Assembly: GCA_963781105.1 (NCBI GenBank)
Contig: CAWAED010000003.1
Coordinates: forward strand, 248,001-312,000
Length of the DNA stretch: 64,000 nucleotides
Direction of reading: 5' to 3'
Source: Palsa-295 sp963781105
Lineage (GTDB): Bacteria > Acidobacteriota > Terriglobia > Acidiferrales > UBA7541
Below the pieces are notes generated by a model. It was not told the origin of the DNA. It made no database searches and worked only from the letters and a program-made list of their open reading frames with translations. Made by a program: the position numbers and the translations under genes. Shown piece by piece: positions 17,933 through 30,516 of this stretch (its first letter is position 1; each line of letters begins with the position of its first letter).

Positions 17933-19162
17933 TTACCTCTTGATCTGAACTGCCTCTCCATCATGCAAATCGGCCGGACCTTTTACGACCACCGTATCGC
18001 CCGCTACCAGCCCCGCCAGAATTTCAGCGTCGCTACCTCTGGCATTGCCTACCGTCACGGCGCGCCGCTCGAGCTTTTCATCCTTCACGAGAAACACAAT
18101 CTTCTTTCCATTTTCGTCGCGCAACGCCCCGGCCGGAACGGTCGCAGCCGCCTCTGGACCATTCTTCTTGTCCGGCGCGTCTCCCAGAAACGTCACCTTG
18201 ATCCCCATGTCCGGCAAAATCCTCGGGTCCAACTTTAAGAATGAAATCCGAACCTTTACTGTAGCTTTCTGGCGGTCCGCTGTCGGAATCACCGTGCGAA
18301 CTTTCGAGGGAATCTGCCAATCCGGGTACGCGTCCAGCACTGCAGTGACCGGCTGGCCCGTCTCGACGCGCGCAATATAAGCCTCGTTCACATCCACTTC
18401 AATCTCGTTCGAGTTCATATCCACAATGGTGGCGACGCCGGTGCGCGTGAATCCGCCGCCGGCCGAAACAGGAGAAATCATTTCGCCCACCTGCGCGTCC
18501 TTCGAAACAATGATTCCTTCAAACGGCGCGCGGATCACGCAATTGTCCACTGCTTGTTGCGCTTCGTTGATGCGCGCTTCCGAAGCTGCCACTTGTTCCT
18601 TGGTCAGCGCGATTTTGGCTTTCAAGCTGTCCGCCGATGTGCGCGCGTTATCGAGCGCTTCCTGGCTCTGCACGCCGGCACTCAGCAATTCGTTCGCGCG
18701 ATGCAGCTCAATTTCGGCATTCCTAAGTTGTACTTGGTAATCCGTGATCTGGGCCCGCGTGGAATTGCGATCAGCTACGGCTGAATCGAGCGCCCGCTTC
18801 ACGTCGGAATCGTCCAGCGTCGCTAGAATCTGGCCGTTCTTCACGTGCATGCCCTCATCGAAGAAGACGCCAGTCACGCGTCCTGTGATCTTGGCCGCCA
18901 CGGTCGCACGCCGTCGCGGCGTCACGTATCCACTGGCATTCAGCAGGGCAGGTCGGCCTGTCGCGGGTTTCTGTGCGGTAGTAACTTCGACGACCGGCTT
19001 TTGATCGCGAAAAGCGAAGACGGCTCCGGTCACAATCACCAGGACGCCAACCAAAGCCGCAAAGACTCCCAGCCGTTTACCGACCTTGCCGTTCTTTCGT
19101 TGGCCCTCCCCGATTCGCAGCGAACTGAGGTCAGGCTTCGCGGGATTGGGCGATGTGGACAT
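17933..19162 (-). CDS. HlyD/MacA-type periplasmic adaptor (membrane fusion protein)
   Basis: A 409-residue protein with one N-terminal membrane helix (LGVFAALVGVLVIVTGAVFAF), then a lipoyl-like strand (PRRRATVAAKITGRVTGVFFDEGMHVKNGQILATLDDSDV). A long coiled-coil hairpin follows (RALDSAVADRN...AQQAVDNCVIRAPFEGIIVSKDAQVGEMI), then beta-barrel and membrane-proximal domains ending in the typical DTVVVKGPADLHDGEAVQIK. It is the first gene of the operon, with TAGGAG upstream, and would link the inner-membrane pump to an outer-membrane channel. As in MacA-type proteins, the two lipoyl halves flank the hairpin. The substrate is unknown. Confidence 0.93.
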   Translation of the reverse strand: MSTSPNPAKPDLSSLRIGEGQRKNGKVGKRLGVFAALVGVLVIVTGAVFAFRDQKPVVEVTTAQKPATGRPALLNASGYVTPRRRATVAAKITGRVTGVFFDEGMHVKNGQILATLDDSDVKRALDSAVADRNSTRAQITDYQVQLRNAEIELHRANELLSAGVQSQEALDNARTSADSLKAKIALTKEQVAASEARINEAQQAVDNCVIRAPFEGIIVSKDAQVGEMISPVSAGGGFTRTGVATIVDMNSNEIEVDVNEAYIARVETGQPVTAVLDAYPDWQIPSKVRTVIPTADRQKATVKVRISFLKLDPRILPDMGIKVTFLGDAPDKKNGPEAAATVPAGALRDENGKKIVFLVKDEKLERRAVTVGNARGSDAEILAGLVAGDTVVVKGPADLHDGEAVQIKR

Positions 19163-19617
19163 GTACAGTGAATGCTCCTACCTCATGAGAATCTGCTGCC
19201 CAAGTCTATATTACGCAGGGCGATTGCGAAAAATTACCAACCTGCGGGGCTGCTCGGTTATTGCCCTATTGTATCGCGAGCCGTGCCGGGAACGACGGGG
19301 AGCCCGATATTTTTCGGCATTGCGTAACCCGCGCCGTCTCCTCGGCACTTGTAGAGGCCGCCGGCAATTTCAAACTTGCAGGTGCACTTCGACTCCCTTG
19401 TTAGAACGCGCGACAACGCCGAACGTCACTCCGCGATTCGAAATCCTCTACATGCGGCCGCGATGAATTTGGACGGAGCGTCCCTTTCGCTGCGCATTCA
19501 AGTAGAACGTGAAGCTCGGAATCCGCGTCGAGGTGGCCGCAGCGAGTGATCTGCGACTTCAAGTTCTCCGTCGCCGACATTCAACTCCTCCTCGAATTGT
19601 CGGCTCGGCGACGACAA
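19163..19617. other. Intergenic region with possible gene remnant
   Basis: 455 bases between the adaptor and the rhomboid gene. The promoter of the efflux operon should lie here, but I cannot place it. On the minus strand, short conserved-looking stretches appear in different frames (for example RGVTFGVVARSNKGVEVHLQV ending at about 19377), interrupted by stops. This suggests either chance or a decayed small gene. Confidence 0.3.
19401..19580 (-). CDS. Possible small or decayed gene (59 codons)
   Basis: An ATG at 19580 follows GAGGAGGAG, with its core about five bases away, and opens a 59-codon frame (MSATENLKSQITRCGHLDADSE...). The product matches nothing I know. A different frame over the same stretch continues past its end with protein-like sequence, so it may be the 5' part of a frameshifted gene. 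Reported only for its strong ribosome-binding site. Confidence 0.22.
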   Translation of the reverse strand: MSATENLKSQITRCGHLDADSELHVLLECAAKGTLRPNSSRPHVEDFESRSDVRRCRAF

Positions 19618-20316
19618 TCAGCCGTACGCAGGCCTTCGAGCGTTAGGTGAGAATATTTTTGCCAGCAACATGCCCAAAACAAATCCTCCAACGTGCGCCC
19701 ACCAAGCCACGCCTCCGCCTGCTTGCGCAGACGAAGCTCCCAGCGAACCGACGGCGCTCAAGAATTGGATGAGAAACCACAACGCGATAAACACGATCGC
19801 CGGAATCCGCGCGCGAAACCAAATAATGAACAGCGTTACCAAAGTCAGAATCTGCGAGCCGGGCAGAAATATAAGGTACGCGCCCAGCACTCCTGAGATC
19901 GCCCCGCTCGCTCCGAGCGCCGGAATATTCGACCCCCAGGAAAATATCGTCTGCGCGATGCTCGATCCCACTCCGCAGATCAGGTAGAAGATCAAATAGG
20001 GGAGCGGTCCCATGCGATCCTCCACGTTCGCGCCAAAGATCCACAGAAACCACATATTGCCGATGATGTGCAGCCACCCGCCGTGCAGGAACATGCACGT
20101 GAAAAGCGGCACGAGCGCCTGCATCATCGTGTAATGCCGGCCGGCGAGCGCCAGCTGGATTTTGGCCGGCACCGCCGCGTATGTCATGATGAATACCTCG
20201 GCGGCCCGCGGTGGTAGCGTCACTTGATACAGAAAGACGATCACGTTAGCAAGAATCAGCAACAACGTGATGATGGGGAAGGAACGCCGCGGTGTCAGGT
20301 CCTTTAAAGGGATCAA
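19618..20316 (-). CDS. Rhomboid-family intramembrane serine protease
   Basis: A 232-residue polytopic protein. It has the rhomboid features in order: TM1 (IITLLLILANVIVFLYQVTL), HIIGNMWFLWIFGANVEDRMG with His83 and Asn87, the catalytic serine in GASGAISGVLGAYL (Ser137), and the catalytic histidine in WWAHVGGFVLGML (His208). All catalytic residues are present, so it should be active, cleaving membrane-protein substrates within the lipid bilayer. The start is TTG at 20316 with AGAGGA nine bases upstream, giving the common N-terminus MIPLKDLTPRRSFP. Substrates are unknown. Confidence 0.93.
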   Translation of the reverse strand: MIPLKDLTPRRSFPIITLLLILANVIVFLYQVTLPPRAAEVFIMTYAAVPAKIQLALAGRHYTMMQALVPLFTCMFLHGGWLHIIGNMWFLWIFGANVEDRMGPLPYLIFYLICGVGSSIAQTIFSWGSNIPALGASGAISGVLGAYLIFLPGSQILTLVTLFIIWFRARIPAIVFIALWFLIQFLSAVGSLGASSAQAGGGVAWWAHVGGFVLGMLLAKIFSPNARRPAYG

Positions 20317-20594
20317 TTCTGAAGTCCTCTATGACAATGTTTTCGGAGGTCTACTTGGACGCAAAGAAACTCTATCCGACAGCGCCACATTTTCAAGCGC
20401 AATCATGAGGCGTAGCGCCACACGCGAATTTGCGATTGATGCGGCCGGCGCAATCTCGTTTAGCAATTGCGCTCGATGCTTTGCTGTGATAAAAAAATTT
20501 GTTTCGCATGCGCTTAAGCGGTCACTTGAATCCCGTACTTCCGGAATCTTCAAGACACATCGCTTTCCGCAGTAGTTGGCGCACCGATACCCTG

Positions 20595-21337
20595 ATGCCA
20601 ACCCACGAATCCGAGGCCATCGTCCTGCAAACCTACCCGCTCGGTGAAGCTGACCGCCTCGTCAGCTTCCTCTCGCGTTCGATGGGACGCGTCCGCGGAG
20701 TGGCTTCCGGCGCGCGTCGCACGAAAAGCAAGTTTGGTTCGACCCTGGAACGCCTCTCACACATCCATATCTGGTTCTACGAGCGACAGAATCGCGAGCT
20801 CGTGCGTATCAATCAGTGCGAACTCGTGGAATCGTTTCTCGATGCCTTCCGCGACTATGGTTCGGGAGTCGCGCTGGCCGTCTTGAGCGAAGTGACGGAA
20901 ACGGTTCTGCCGGACCACGAGCCTGCCGACGCGAATTTCCGTCTTCTATTGTTGACCGCGCAAACCATAAAGAAGACCGGCAAGTCCGAGCTGCCGCTTG
21001 CGTATTTTGCTCTGTGGACCGTCCGGCTCGGCGGCTGGCTGCCGCCGCTCGATGCCTGCGCGCGCTGCGGCAGGGCATTGGACCCGAAAGAAGCCGCGTA
21101 TTTCTCACCGAGCGCTTCGGCTATCTCCTGCAGCAAATGCCGCCGTCCCGGAATGCGGACGCTCTCGCCCGTCGCTCTCGGCGCCGCTCGCAAGATGCTT
21201 GCCGAACGCCTCGATAAACTGACCGAGGAAATGATCCCGCCGCGCGCTGCGCGCGAACTCAGCGATGTTATGCTCGACGTGATCGAACATCAAATTGACC
21301 GCAAGCTCGCCTCGCGGGAACTTCTGGAGTCACCGGC

Positions 21338-21341
<4 letters not shown>
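20595..21341 (+). CDS. recO: DNA repair protein RecO
   Basis: Starting at ATG 20595 (MPTHESEAIVLQTYPLGEADRLVSFLSRSMGRVRGVASGARR), this 248-residue protein has the RecO N-terminal OB fold. The C-terminal part carries a four-cysteine zinc site: CARCGR at about 155 and CSKCRRPG at about 182. RecO loads RecA onto SSB-coated DNA with RecR (RecFOR pathway). It precedes glyQ and overlaps it by a TTGA junction, an arrangement recO-glyQ-glyS known from several bacteria. A longer frame to 20499 adds a non-conserved leader. Confidence 0.95.
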
Positions 21342-22302
<961 letters not shown>

Positions 22303-22306
<4 letters not shown>

Positions 22307-24486
22307 AGCGACCCCTAAAGGAAAACGTGAAGGCGAACGTGAAACCGACCGGCGATTTTCTTTTCGAAATCGGCTGCGAAGAAATTCCCGCCGGGATGAT
22401 TTTGAAGGCATCGCAAGAACTTAAAGCATTGCTTCAGAAATATTTTCTCGCGAATGGACTACTCGAAGAGAAGCTTGCGCAGGATTCAATTGAAACTTTC
22501 GGTGCGCCGCGCCGCCTGGTAGCGATCGTGCGCGGCGTGCGGCTGCGTCAGGAAGATGTGACGCGCGAAATCACCGGCCCGCCGAAATCGGTTGCGTACG
22601 ATAGTGTCGGCGAGCCGACGCGCGCTGCGATGAGCTTCGCGGAGAAGCAGGGAATTTCGGTTTCGCAATTGTCGATCGTGAACACGCCGAAGGGCGAGTA
22701 CCTCGCCGCGAAGCAAGTCGTCATCGGCCGGCCCGCGGCAAAAATTCTGGAGGAAGCGCTCCCGCAGGTGATCCAGGAGATTTCCTGGCCGCGTTCGATG
22801 TATTGGACCGGTGCGCAAGGCCCGCGCTTCATTCGTCCGATTCGCTGGATTGTGGCGCTGCTCGATGGGAAAATCGTGCCGTTCTCCTTCGCCGGCGTAC
22901 AAGGGGGCAGTCACACCGACGGTCACCGCTTCCTCGGCAGGAGACGCATTCTGGTTCAAGGGCCGACGGACTACGAATCAAAATTAAAGAAAAACTTTGT
23001 ATTGTGCCGGCCCAACGCACGCCACAGAAAAATCGAAGCCGAAATTCGCGCGCTCACCACACGCAAAGGCCTGCGCGCTCACGAGGACGCCGCGCTCCTC
23101 GAATCGGTCACCTACTTAAACGAATACCCCAGCGTGATCATCGGCGACTTCGACCCGGCATACCTCTCGTTGCCCGACGAAATACTCATCACTGTAATGC
23201 GCGACCATCAGAAATATTTCGCGCTGGAAGCGAAGAATGGCGATCTCGCGCCGCACTTCCTTGCGGTCATCAACCTGCCAAAGGATCCCAAGGGCCTGGT
23301 CCGCGCAGGGCACGAGCGCGTGTTGCGCGCGCGTTTTGCCGATGCGCAATTTTTCTGGGAGACCGACCAGAGAATCAAGCTCGGCGATTACTTGCCGAAG
23401 CTCGCCGCAGTCACCTATGAATCGCGCCTCGGAAGTTATGGGAATAAAGTTGAACGTATGCGCGCTCTCGCCCGCTGGCTCGCTGAACAATGGTTCAGCG
23501 GCGGAGTCTCGCAGGCCGACGTAGCGGGTTCCGACCGCGCGGCGGAACTTGCCAAGTGCGATCTCGTAACGGGAATGGTCGGCGAATTTCCCGAGCTGCA
23601 GGGAATCGTTGGCGGTCTGTACGCCCGCGCGCAAAGCGAGCCGGAAGAAATCGCCTGGGCGGTTTACGATCACTACAAACCGGCCGGCCTCGATGATCCA
23701 CTGCCTCGCAATTTAACCGGATGCGCCGCAGCTCTTGCGGACAAGCTCGATTCGCTGGTGGCGTGCTTTTCGGTGGGCGCCGTTCCAACCGGCTCGAGCG
23801 ATCCCTTCGCGCTACGGCGTGCGGCGCTGGGAATTGTGAAGATTATTCTCGAAAAGAAGTTGCCGCTTTCGATTTCTGCCGCAATTTCAGCCGCCGCCAA
23901 AGCGTTGCGTGAGCAAACGCCGAAGATCGAAGCATCGGAAGCCGTCCAGAAGCAAGTTCTCGACTTCCTGCTCGACCGCGCACGCCACATCCTGCGCGAA
24001 CGCCGCGGTTTCGCGGCAGACGAAGTCAATGCCGCCTTCGCCGCGGGTGCCGACGATCTGGTGGATGCCGCCGACCGGGTCGCCGCCCTCAATGCCATCC
24101 GCGACACCAAGAACTTCGTCCCGCTGGCGGCTTCGTTCAAACGCATCCGCAACATCCTGGCGAAATCCGCAGCCGGCGCGGACAAGGCACAGCTGACGGT
24201 GCAAGCGGATCTACTCTGGGAACCCGCCGAGCGCGAACTCCACGCGGCCGCGCAACGAATCGGCGAGGAAGCGACTCGTAAGAAGAAGGCGAGGAAATAT
24301 CGGGAAGCACTTGAAGCGATTTCCGAGCTGCGTCCCGCGGTGGATGTGTTCTTCGACAAGGTTCTAGTGATGGTTGAGGACCAGAATGTGCGAAGGAATC
24401 GTCTGGCGTTGCTCGGCAGCTTACTTAAAGAATTTTCTACGATTGCGGATTTCTCGGAGTTGGGCTCCGAGGAGCCCGTGAGGTAA
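22303..24486 (+). CDS. glyS: Glycine--tRNA ligase beta subunit
   Basis: A 727-residue beta subunit, which recognises tRNA-Gly. After a short basic leader it shows the family start DFLFEIGCEEIPAGMI, then IETFGAPRRLVAIVRGV, ISWPRSMYWTGAQGPRFIRPIRWIVALLD, ITVMRDHQKYFAL, and the HD-like segment MRALARWLAEQW...AELAKCDLVTGMVGEFPELQGIVGGLYA. The C-terminal anticodon-binding region includes FDKVLVMVEDQNVRRNRLALLG. It overlaps glyQ by four bases, ensuring balanced synthesis of the two subunits. Confidence 0.97.
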
Positions 24487-24598
24487 CAGTTGAGTTGTCG
24501 GAACGCCGACAAATTCGCTTCAACAATTACATGAGCTAAATCGCCGGGCTTGGCTGGCGCGCATTTTGTCGAATCTAAATTCTTCCTTGAGGTCAAAA

Positions 24599-27292
<2,694 letters not shown>

Positions 27293-27298
27293 CTCAGC

Positions 27299-27314
27299 GA
27301 AGGAGCGGACAATT
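27299..27314 (+). promoter_or_regulatory. Shine-Dalgarno before an ATT start codon (udk)
   Basis: AAGGAG at 27300-27305 is followed by a six-base spacer and ATT at 27312. No ATG, GTG or TTG occurs in the kinase frame between the stop at 27198 and the conserved P-loop at 27369, so this is the best initiation site available. Confidence 0.55.
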
Positions 27315-27959
27315 CAATCCCTAAATCCTCGCCCGCTCGATAGCCGTCCGCTGATCATTGGCATCTGCGGCGGCACCGGATCGGGGAAGACCACCATCAC
27401 CCGCCGAATCATCGAAGCATTAAGCGATACGAGCGTGGTTGTCCTGCAGCAGGACAATTACTACCGCGATTATCCCGAGCTATCCTTCGAAGAGCGCGTC
27501 AAAGTAAATTTCGATCATCCCGACTCGATGGATACGCCGCTCCTTGCGGACGACGTCCGTCGCCTCCGCGCCGGCCAGGCCATCGAGCGTCCCACCTACG
27601 ATTTCGCTAATTTCCAGAGGCTCAAGGGCACCGTGCGCATCGAGCCGTTCCCCGCGATCATCGTCGAAGGTATTCTGATCTTCGAAAATAAGCAGTTGCG
27701 CGAATTGATGGACATCAAGATCTTCGTGGATACGGACGCGGACCTCCGCTTCATCCGCCGGCTGGTTCGCGATATTCGCGAACGAGGCCGCACCATGGAA
27801 ATGGTCATTGGCCAGTACATGAACACGGTGCGCCCGATGCACATGGAGTTCGTCGAACCATCGAAACGCTACGCCGATGTGATTATTCCCGAAGGCGGCT
27901 ACAACGACGTAGGAATTGACCTAGTAATTCAAAAGATTCGCTCGCTGGTGCGCCAATGA
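27312..27959 (+). CDS. udk: Uridine kinase, probable ATT start
   Basis: A P-loop kinase that phosphorylates uridine/cytidine in pyrimidine salvage. Features: LIIGICGGTGSGKTTITRRI (P-loop, about residues 20-27), QQDNYYRD, NFDHPDSMDTPLLADDVRRL, YDFANFQR, IIVEGILIFENKQLRELMDIKIFVDTDADLRFIRRLVRDIRERGRTMEMVIGQY, and RYADVIIPEGGYNDVGIDLV. The P-loop lies upstream of the first in-frame ATG/GTG/TTG (27435), so a conventional start would destroy the enzyme. The ATT at 27312 with its ideal ribosome-binding site gives 215 residues, the normal family length. CTG 27351 lacks a ribosome-binding site. It lies 19 bases after ppdK. Confidence 0.88.
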   Translation: MQSLNPRPLDSRPLIIGICGGTGSGKTTITRRIIEALSDTSVVVLQQDNYYRDYPELSFEERVKVNFDHPDSMDTPLLADDVRRLRAGQAIERPTYDFANFQRLKGTVRIEPFPAIIVEGILIFENKQLRELMDIKIFVDTDADLRFIRRLVRDIRERGRTMEMVIGQYMNTVRPMHMEFVEPSKRYADVIIPEGGYNDVGIDLVIQKIRSLVRQ

Positions 27960-28051
27960 CAAGGGACGTTGCTGAGGGAGATTTATTGTTGCGCCGTGGA
28001 ACAACGCGCGCCGCTCCGACGTATTAATATATGAGCGGGACGGAGGAGGCC

Positions 28052-28252
28052 ATGGTGAAATTTTTGCTCTGGTGCATTCTGTTGGTGCTGTGTTGGCCGA
28101 TGGCGCTATTGGCGCTCGTGCTTTATCCGATCGTCTGGCTGCTCTTGCTGCCGTTCCGCATCCTGGGGATTGCGGTCGACGGCGTCTTGGAGTTGCTCCG
28201 CGGAATCCTGTTCTTGCCGGGCCGCATTCTGCGCGGCCCGCGAGTGGCATAG
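28052..28252 (+). CDS. Small hydrophobic membrane protein
   Basis: A 66-residue protein starting at ATG 28052, right after a strong GGAGGAGG site; an upstream ATG at 28031 in the same frame lacks one. It is almost entirely membrane-spanning (MVKFLLWCILLVLCWPMALLALVLYPIVWLLLLPFRILGIAVDGV) with a basic, amphipathic end (LLRGILFLPGRILRGPR). One or two helices are expected. I do not know its function. It stands alone after udk. Confidence 0.65.
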   Translation: MVKFLLWCILLVLCWPMALLALVLYPIVWLLLLPFRILGIAVDGVLELLRGILFLPGRILRGPRVA

Positions 28253-28436
28253 CCGCAGCCTGTGCAAATTATTTCAAGTATGCCTTTATGGCGTCGTCAA
28301 CTCAGCAAACGATAGTTGACGCGCCGACATTTCGCGCAACATATGAGATTCGGTGCATCCCGGCGGCAAGCTGAATCACACTTGAAGTCGTTGTTGATGG
28401 GCAGAAGGGAACCGAGTCGGGCTCGCTGATGCACGG

Positions 28437-29606
28437 CTACGGTTTCACTGAGGCTTGCTGCTCGGGAGCTTCGACGATCGCGGGGAACGCGGGCGTAGGG
28501 CTCGCCGTTGGCAGGAGTTGAGGCACTGCTTGAACTTTTGATCTTTGCGCGACTTGATCTCCGCGGGAAGCCTGCGGCACACGCACAAGAATATTGCCGC
28601 TCACGACGGCGGCGAAGTGGTCACCTGACGCGACGATCGCCGGTCCGTTCTTGCGAAATTCAGACATGAAGAACGGGTAGCCGCCAAAATCGCCGACCAC
28701 GATCTTGGCGTCTTGCGTCGGCGCAAAGTTTGCCGGAATTCGGTCGCCGCCGGCTGCCTGGATGTCCTGCATAAACCAGACGACCTCGCCAGAACTTCCC
28801 ATTCCCGCGCGGCGCACCGCCATGATCCGCCCGCGCGCTTCCGCGCCTCTCGCGAACACCGTCACGCCACCGATCACCACATCTTGCGCCACGGACATTT
28901 CTACAACCGATCCTTCTTGCAATCCGTTCGGGGATACATCGCCGCTCACCGCAACCTCAACGGAAGTGCCATTGGGAATCGTAGCCTGGGCGGTCGCCGT
29001 TCCGTCCGGAAAGACCAACGGAAACGCCGCGGGCGCGTGCAGCATCGCCAGCACGATCCGGTCCGAAACACCAGCTGCTTTGAGCCGGTGAATTCCCGCA
29101 GGCGTCATATCAAAATCGCACCGCGAAGAATTGATCTTGGCGACGATTTCGTCAGGCGCCGAGTGATCGCCCTGCATTTTCATCACATTGACGTTGGTAA
29201 TGAGCGAAGCAGGTTCCGCAGATGGGGCCGACGCCGCGGCGGGTCGCGCAGTCACCAGCTGTTCGTGCGGAACTTCCGCCGGTTGCGCTTCCTCCGCCTT
29301 GCGTTGGGCTGTCAATCCAAACGTATAAACTTCCTGTGGAGGCGGGGCGCTCGCGGAAAGATCGCTATTAATCACCCATCCGATCCGGCCATCCTCGGTC
29401 TGCACCTTGGTGTAATCGTCGTTGCTCGCCACAACCTCAATCTTTTCGCCGCAGCGCAGCTTGCCCAGCTCTTCAAATTTTTGCGTGGATTTATAGAGCA
29501 AGATGTACGAATCGTACGTGCCGCAATGCGCGTAGGCCGCGCTGTTCGCGCGCACGGGCAGCGCAACAAAGAAGAAGACCCCAATCGCGAGAGAGAAGTA
29601 TTTCAT
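28437..29606 (-). CDS. Secreted SH3-type three-module protein, paralog 1
   Basis: Start at 29606 (MKYFSLAIGVFFFVALPVRANS, a signal peptide), preceded by GGGG/TTGGG; a longer frame to 29771 would run through the upstream element. The 389-residue protein has three modules: a bacterial SH3-like domain (AYAHCGTYDSYILLYKSTQKFEELGKLRCGEKIEVV...DGRIGWV), a helical ~35-residue motif (IVAKINSSRCDFDMTPAGIHRLKAAGVSDRIVLAMLHAP), and a beta-rich module (IPNGTSVEVAVSGDVSPNGLQEGSVVEMSVAQDVVIGGVTVFARGAEARGRI) recalling VirB10/TrbI-like barrels. It ends Pro/Ala-rich. The same order occurs in the gene at 31441. Periplasmic location and a cell-wall role are inferred. Confidence 0.75.
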   Translation of the reverse strand: MKYFSLAIGVFFFVALPVRANSAAYAHCGTYDSYILLYKSTQKFEELGKLRCGEKIEVVASNDDYTKVQTEDGRIGWVINSDLSASAPPPQEVYTFGLTAQRKAEEAQPAEVPHEQLVTARPAAASAPSAEPASLITNVNVMKMQGDHSAPDEIVAKINSSRCDFDMTPAGIHRLKAAGVSDRIVLAMLHAPAAFPLVFPDGTATAQATIPNGTSVEVAVSGDVSPNGLQEGSVVEMSVAQDVVIGGVTVFARGAEARGRIMAVRRAGMGSSGEVVWFMQDIQAAGGDRIPANFAPTQDAKIVVGDFGGYPFFMSEFRKNGPAIVASGDHFAAVVSGNILVRVPQASRGDQVAQRSKVQAVPQLLPTASPTPAFPAIVEAPEQQASVKP

Positions 29607-29696
29607 CCCAAGTCCCCAAGCCGCCCCGAGGGATGTGCAGAGAGAAACGCGCCCCCGGCGATGCGTTGGGCTATTTTTGGCAGGCTCGGTCTGGCT

Positions 29697-29718
29697 GGCA
29701 ATAGTACTTTCAAACAGC
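29697..29718 (-). promoter_or_regulatory. Conserved upstream element, copy 2 (SH3-type paralog 1)
   Basis: Plus-strand GGCAATAGTACTT followed by TCAAACAGC, 91 bp upstream of the ATG at 29606. It matches copy 1 at 20 of 22 positions, while the DNA on either side is unrelated. This argues for selection on the element itself. Confidence 0.55.
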
Positions 29719-29749
29719 TGTCGGGCAGGAGCAGTACAGGCAGTGCGAA

Positions 29750-29923
29750 ATGAAGCCGCTAGCGAGCGCACGTTTCGCAGCTAAAGTAATTCATTACCTG
29801 CCCAAACGGTGGTCGAGCCGACATCTACAGCCGCACGTGAAGCACGCCAAGCGCAAACTAATTATTGATGTGAAGAAATCTTTGAGCGACGTACCAACGC
29901 TCGGCGCAAAAATTTACGTCTAA
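29750..29923 (+). CDS. Possible small basic protein (57 codons)
   Basis: An ATG at 29750 opens an uninterrupted 57-codon frame whose product is strongly basic (MKPLASARFAAKVIHYLPKR...). It ends at TAA 29921-29923. The ribosome-binding site is weak and no relatives are known to me. It starts some 30 bases downstream of the conserved element, which could therefore also act rightward. Confidence 0.25.
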   Translation: MKPLASARFAAKVIHYLPKRWSSRHLQPHVKHAKRKLIIDVKKSLSDVPTLGAKIYV

Positions 29924-30001
29924 ACAATAACTTGAGGTTCAGTGCGACACGATCTCTGGCTAGATCTTATTCGGTCGCGCGGACTCGGGCGGTTCCGACG
30001 C

Positions 30002-30361
30002 TCAAGTTCTTCGTTTCGAAGACCTCTTCGGGTAACGCTTCAAGTTTGGTGGCACACCCAAGTGCTCCGTACCCCACGTACAGAGTCCGCCCAGCGGCCC
30101 GATCAATTCTTCACCCGCGCGCGTCAGTGAGTATGTGACCTGCGGCGGCGAGGCCTGGGTAGCCTCGCGTTTCACGATTCCGTCGGCCTCCATCTGCCGC
30201 AGCTGGGAGGCCAAAACCTTGTCGCTGATGCCAGGCAGCAAATCGCGCAGCGCCGCGAAGCGTCGGGCGCTGAAACCCAAATGCCAGATCGTCACGATCT
30301 TCCACTTTCCGCTGACCACATTAATCGTCGCTTGGACTGGACATCCGAAATGATCTTTCAC
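30002..30361 (-). CDS. HxlR-family transcriptional regulator
   Basis: A 119-residue winged-helix regulator with a GTG start at 30361 preceded by GGAGGAG. HxlR hallmarks: CPVQATINVVSGKWKIVTIWHLGFSARRFAALRDLLPGISDKVLASQLRQMEADGIVKREA, then PQVTYSLTRAGEEL. The single cysteine near the N-terminus (Cys7) is typical of the redox- or electrophile-sensing members. It is divergent from an NmrA-type oxidoreductase 155 bases away, the standard layout for regulator and target in this family (as for QorR). The likely role is repression of that gene. Confidence 0.92.
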   Translation of the reverse strand: MKDHFGCPVQATINVVSGKWKIVTIWHLGFSARRFAALRDLLPGISDKVLASQLRQMEADGIVKREATQASPPQVTYSLTRAGEELIGPLGGLCTWGTEHLGVPPNLKRYPKRSSKRRT

Positions 30362-30516
30362 CGCTCCTCCACTGCCTACAAAATTGTGCGTACTTCCGGC
30401 CCGCCTCTCCCGGTTATATCATTTTGTAGATTTGGCTCGACGGGAAATGGAACGAAGCGGCAAGGGGCGGCCGCAATTCTCAAACTCACCTCGAGCATTC
30501 AACGGGAGAAGACGAA

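Larger units (their letters stand above)
29607..30001. other. Intergenic region with upstream element
   Basis: 395 bases between the SH3-type gene and the HxlR gene. It contains the conserved element at 29697-29718 and one short plus-strand frame at 29750-29923. Nothing else is recognisable. Confidence 0.4.

Noticed and set aside
23673..24596. 307-codon minus-strand frame over glyS
   Set aside because: Ser/Ala/Arg-rich shadow opposite the conserved synthetase beta subunit.
30362..30516. Defined HxlR operator in the HxlR/NmrA gap
   Set aside because: GTGCGTACTTCC and TATATCATTTTG are suggestive, but no clear inverted repeat of the known HxlR type could be fixed.
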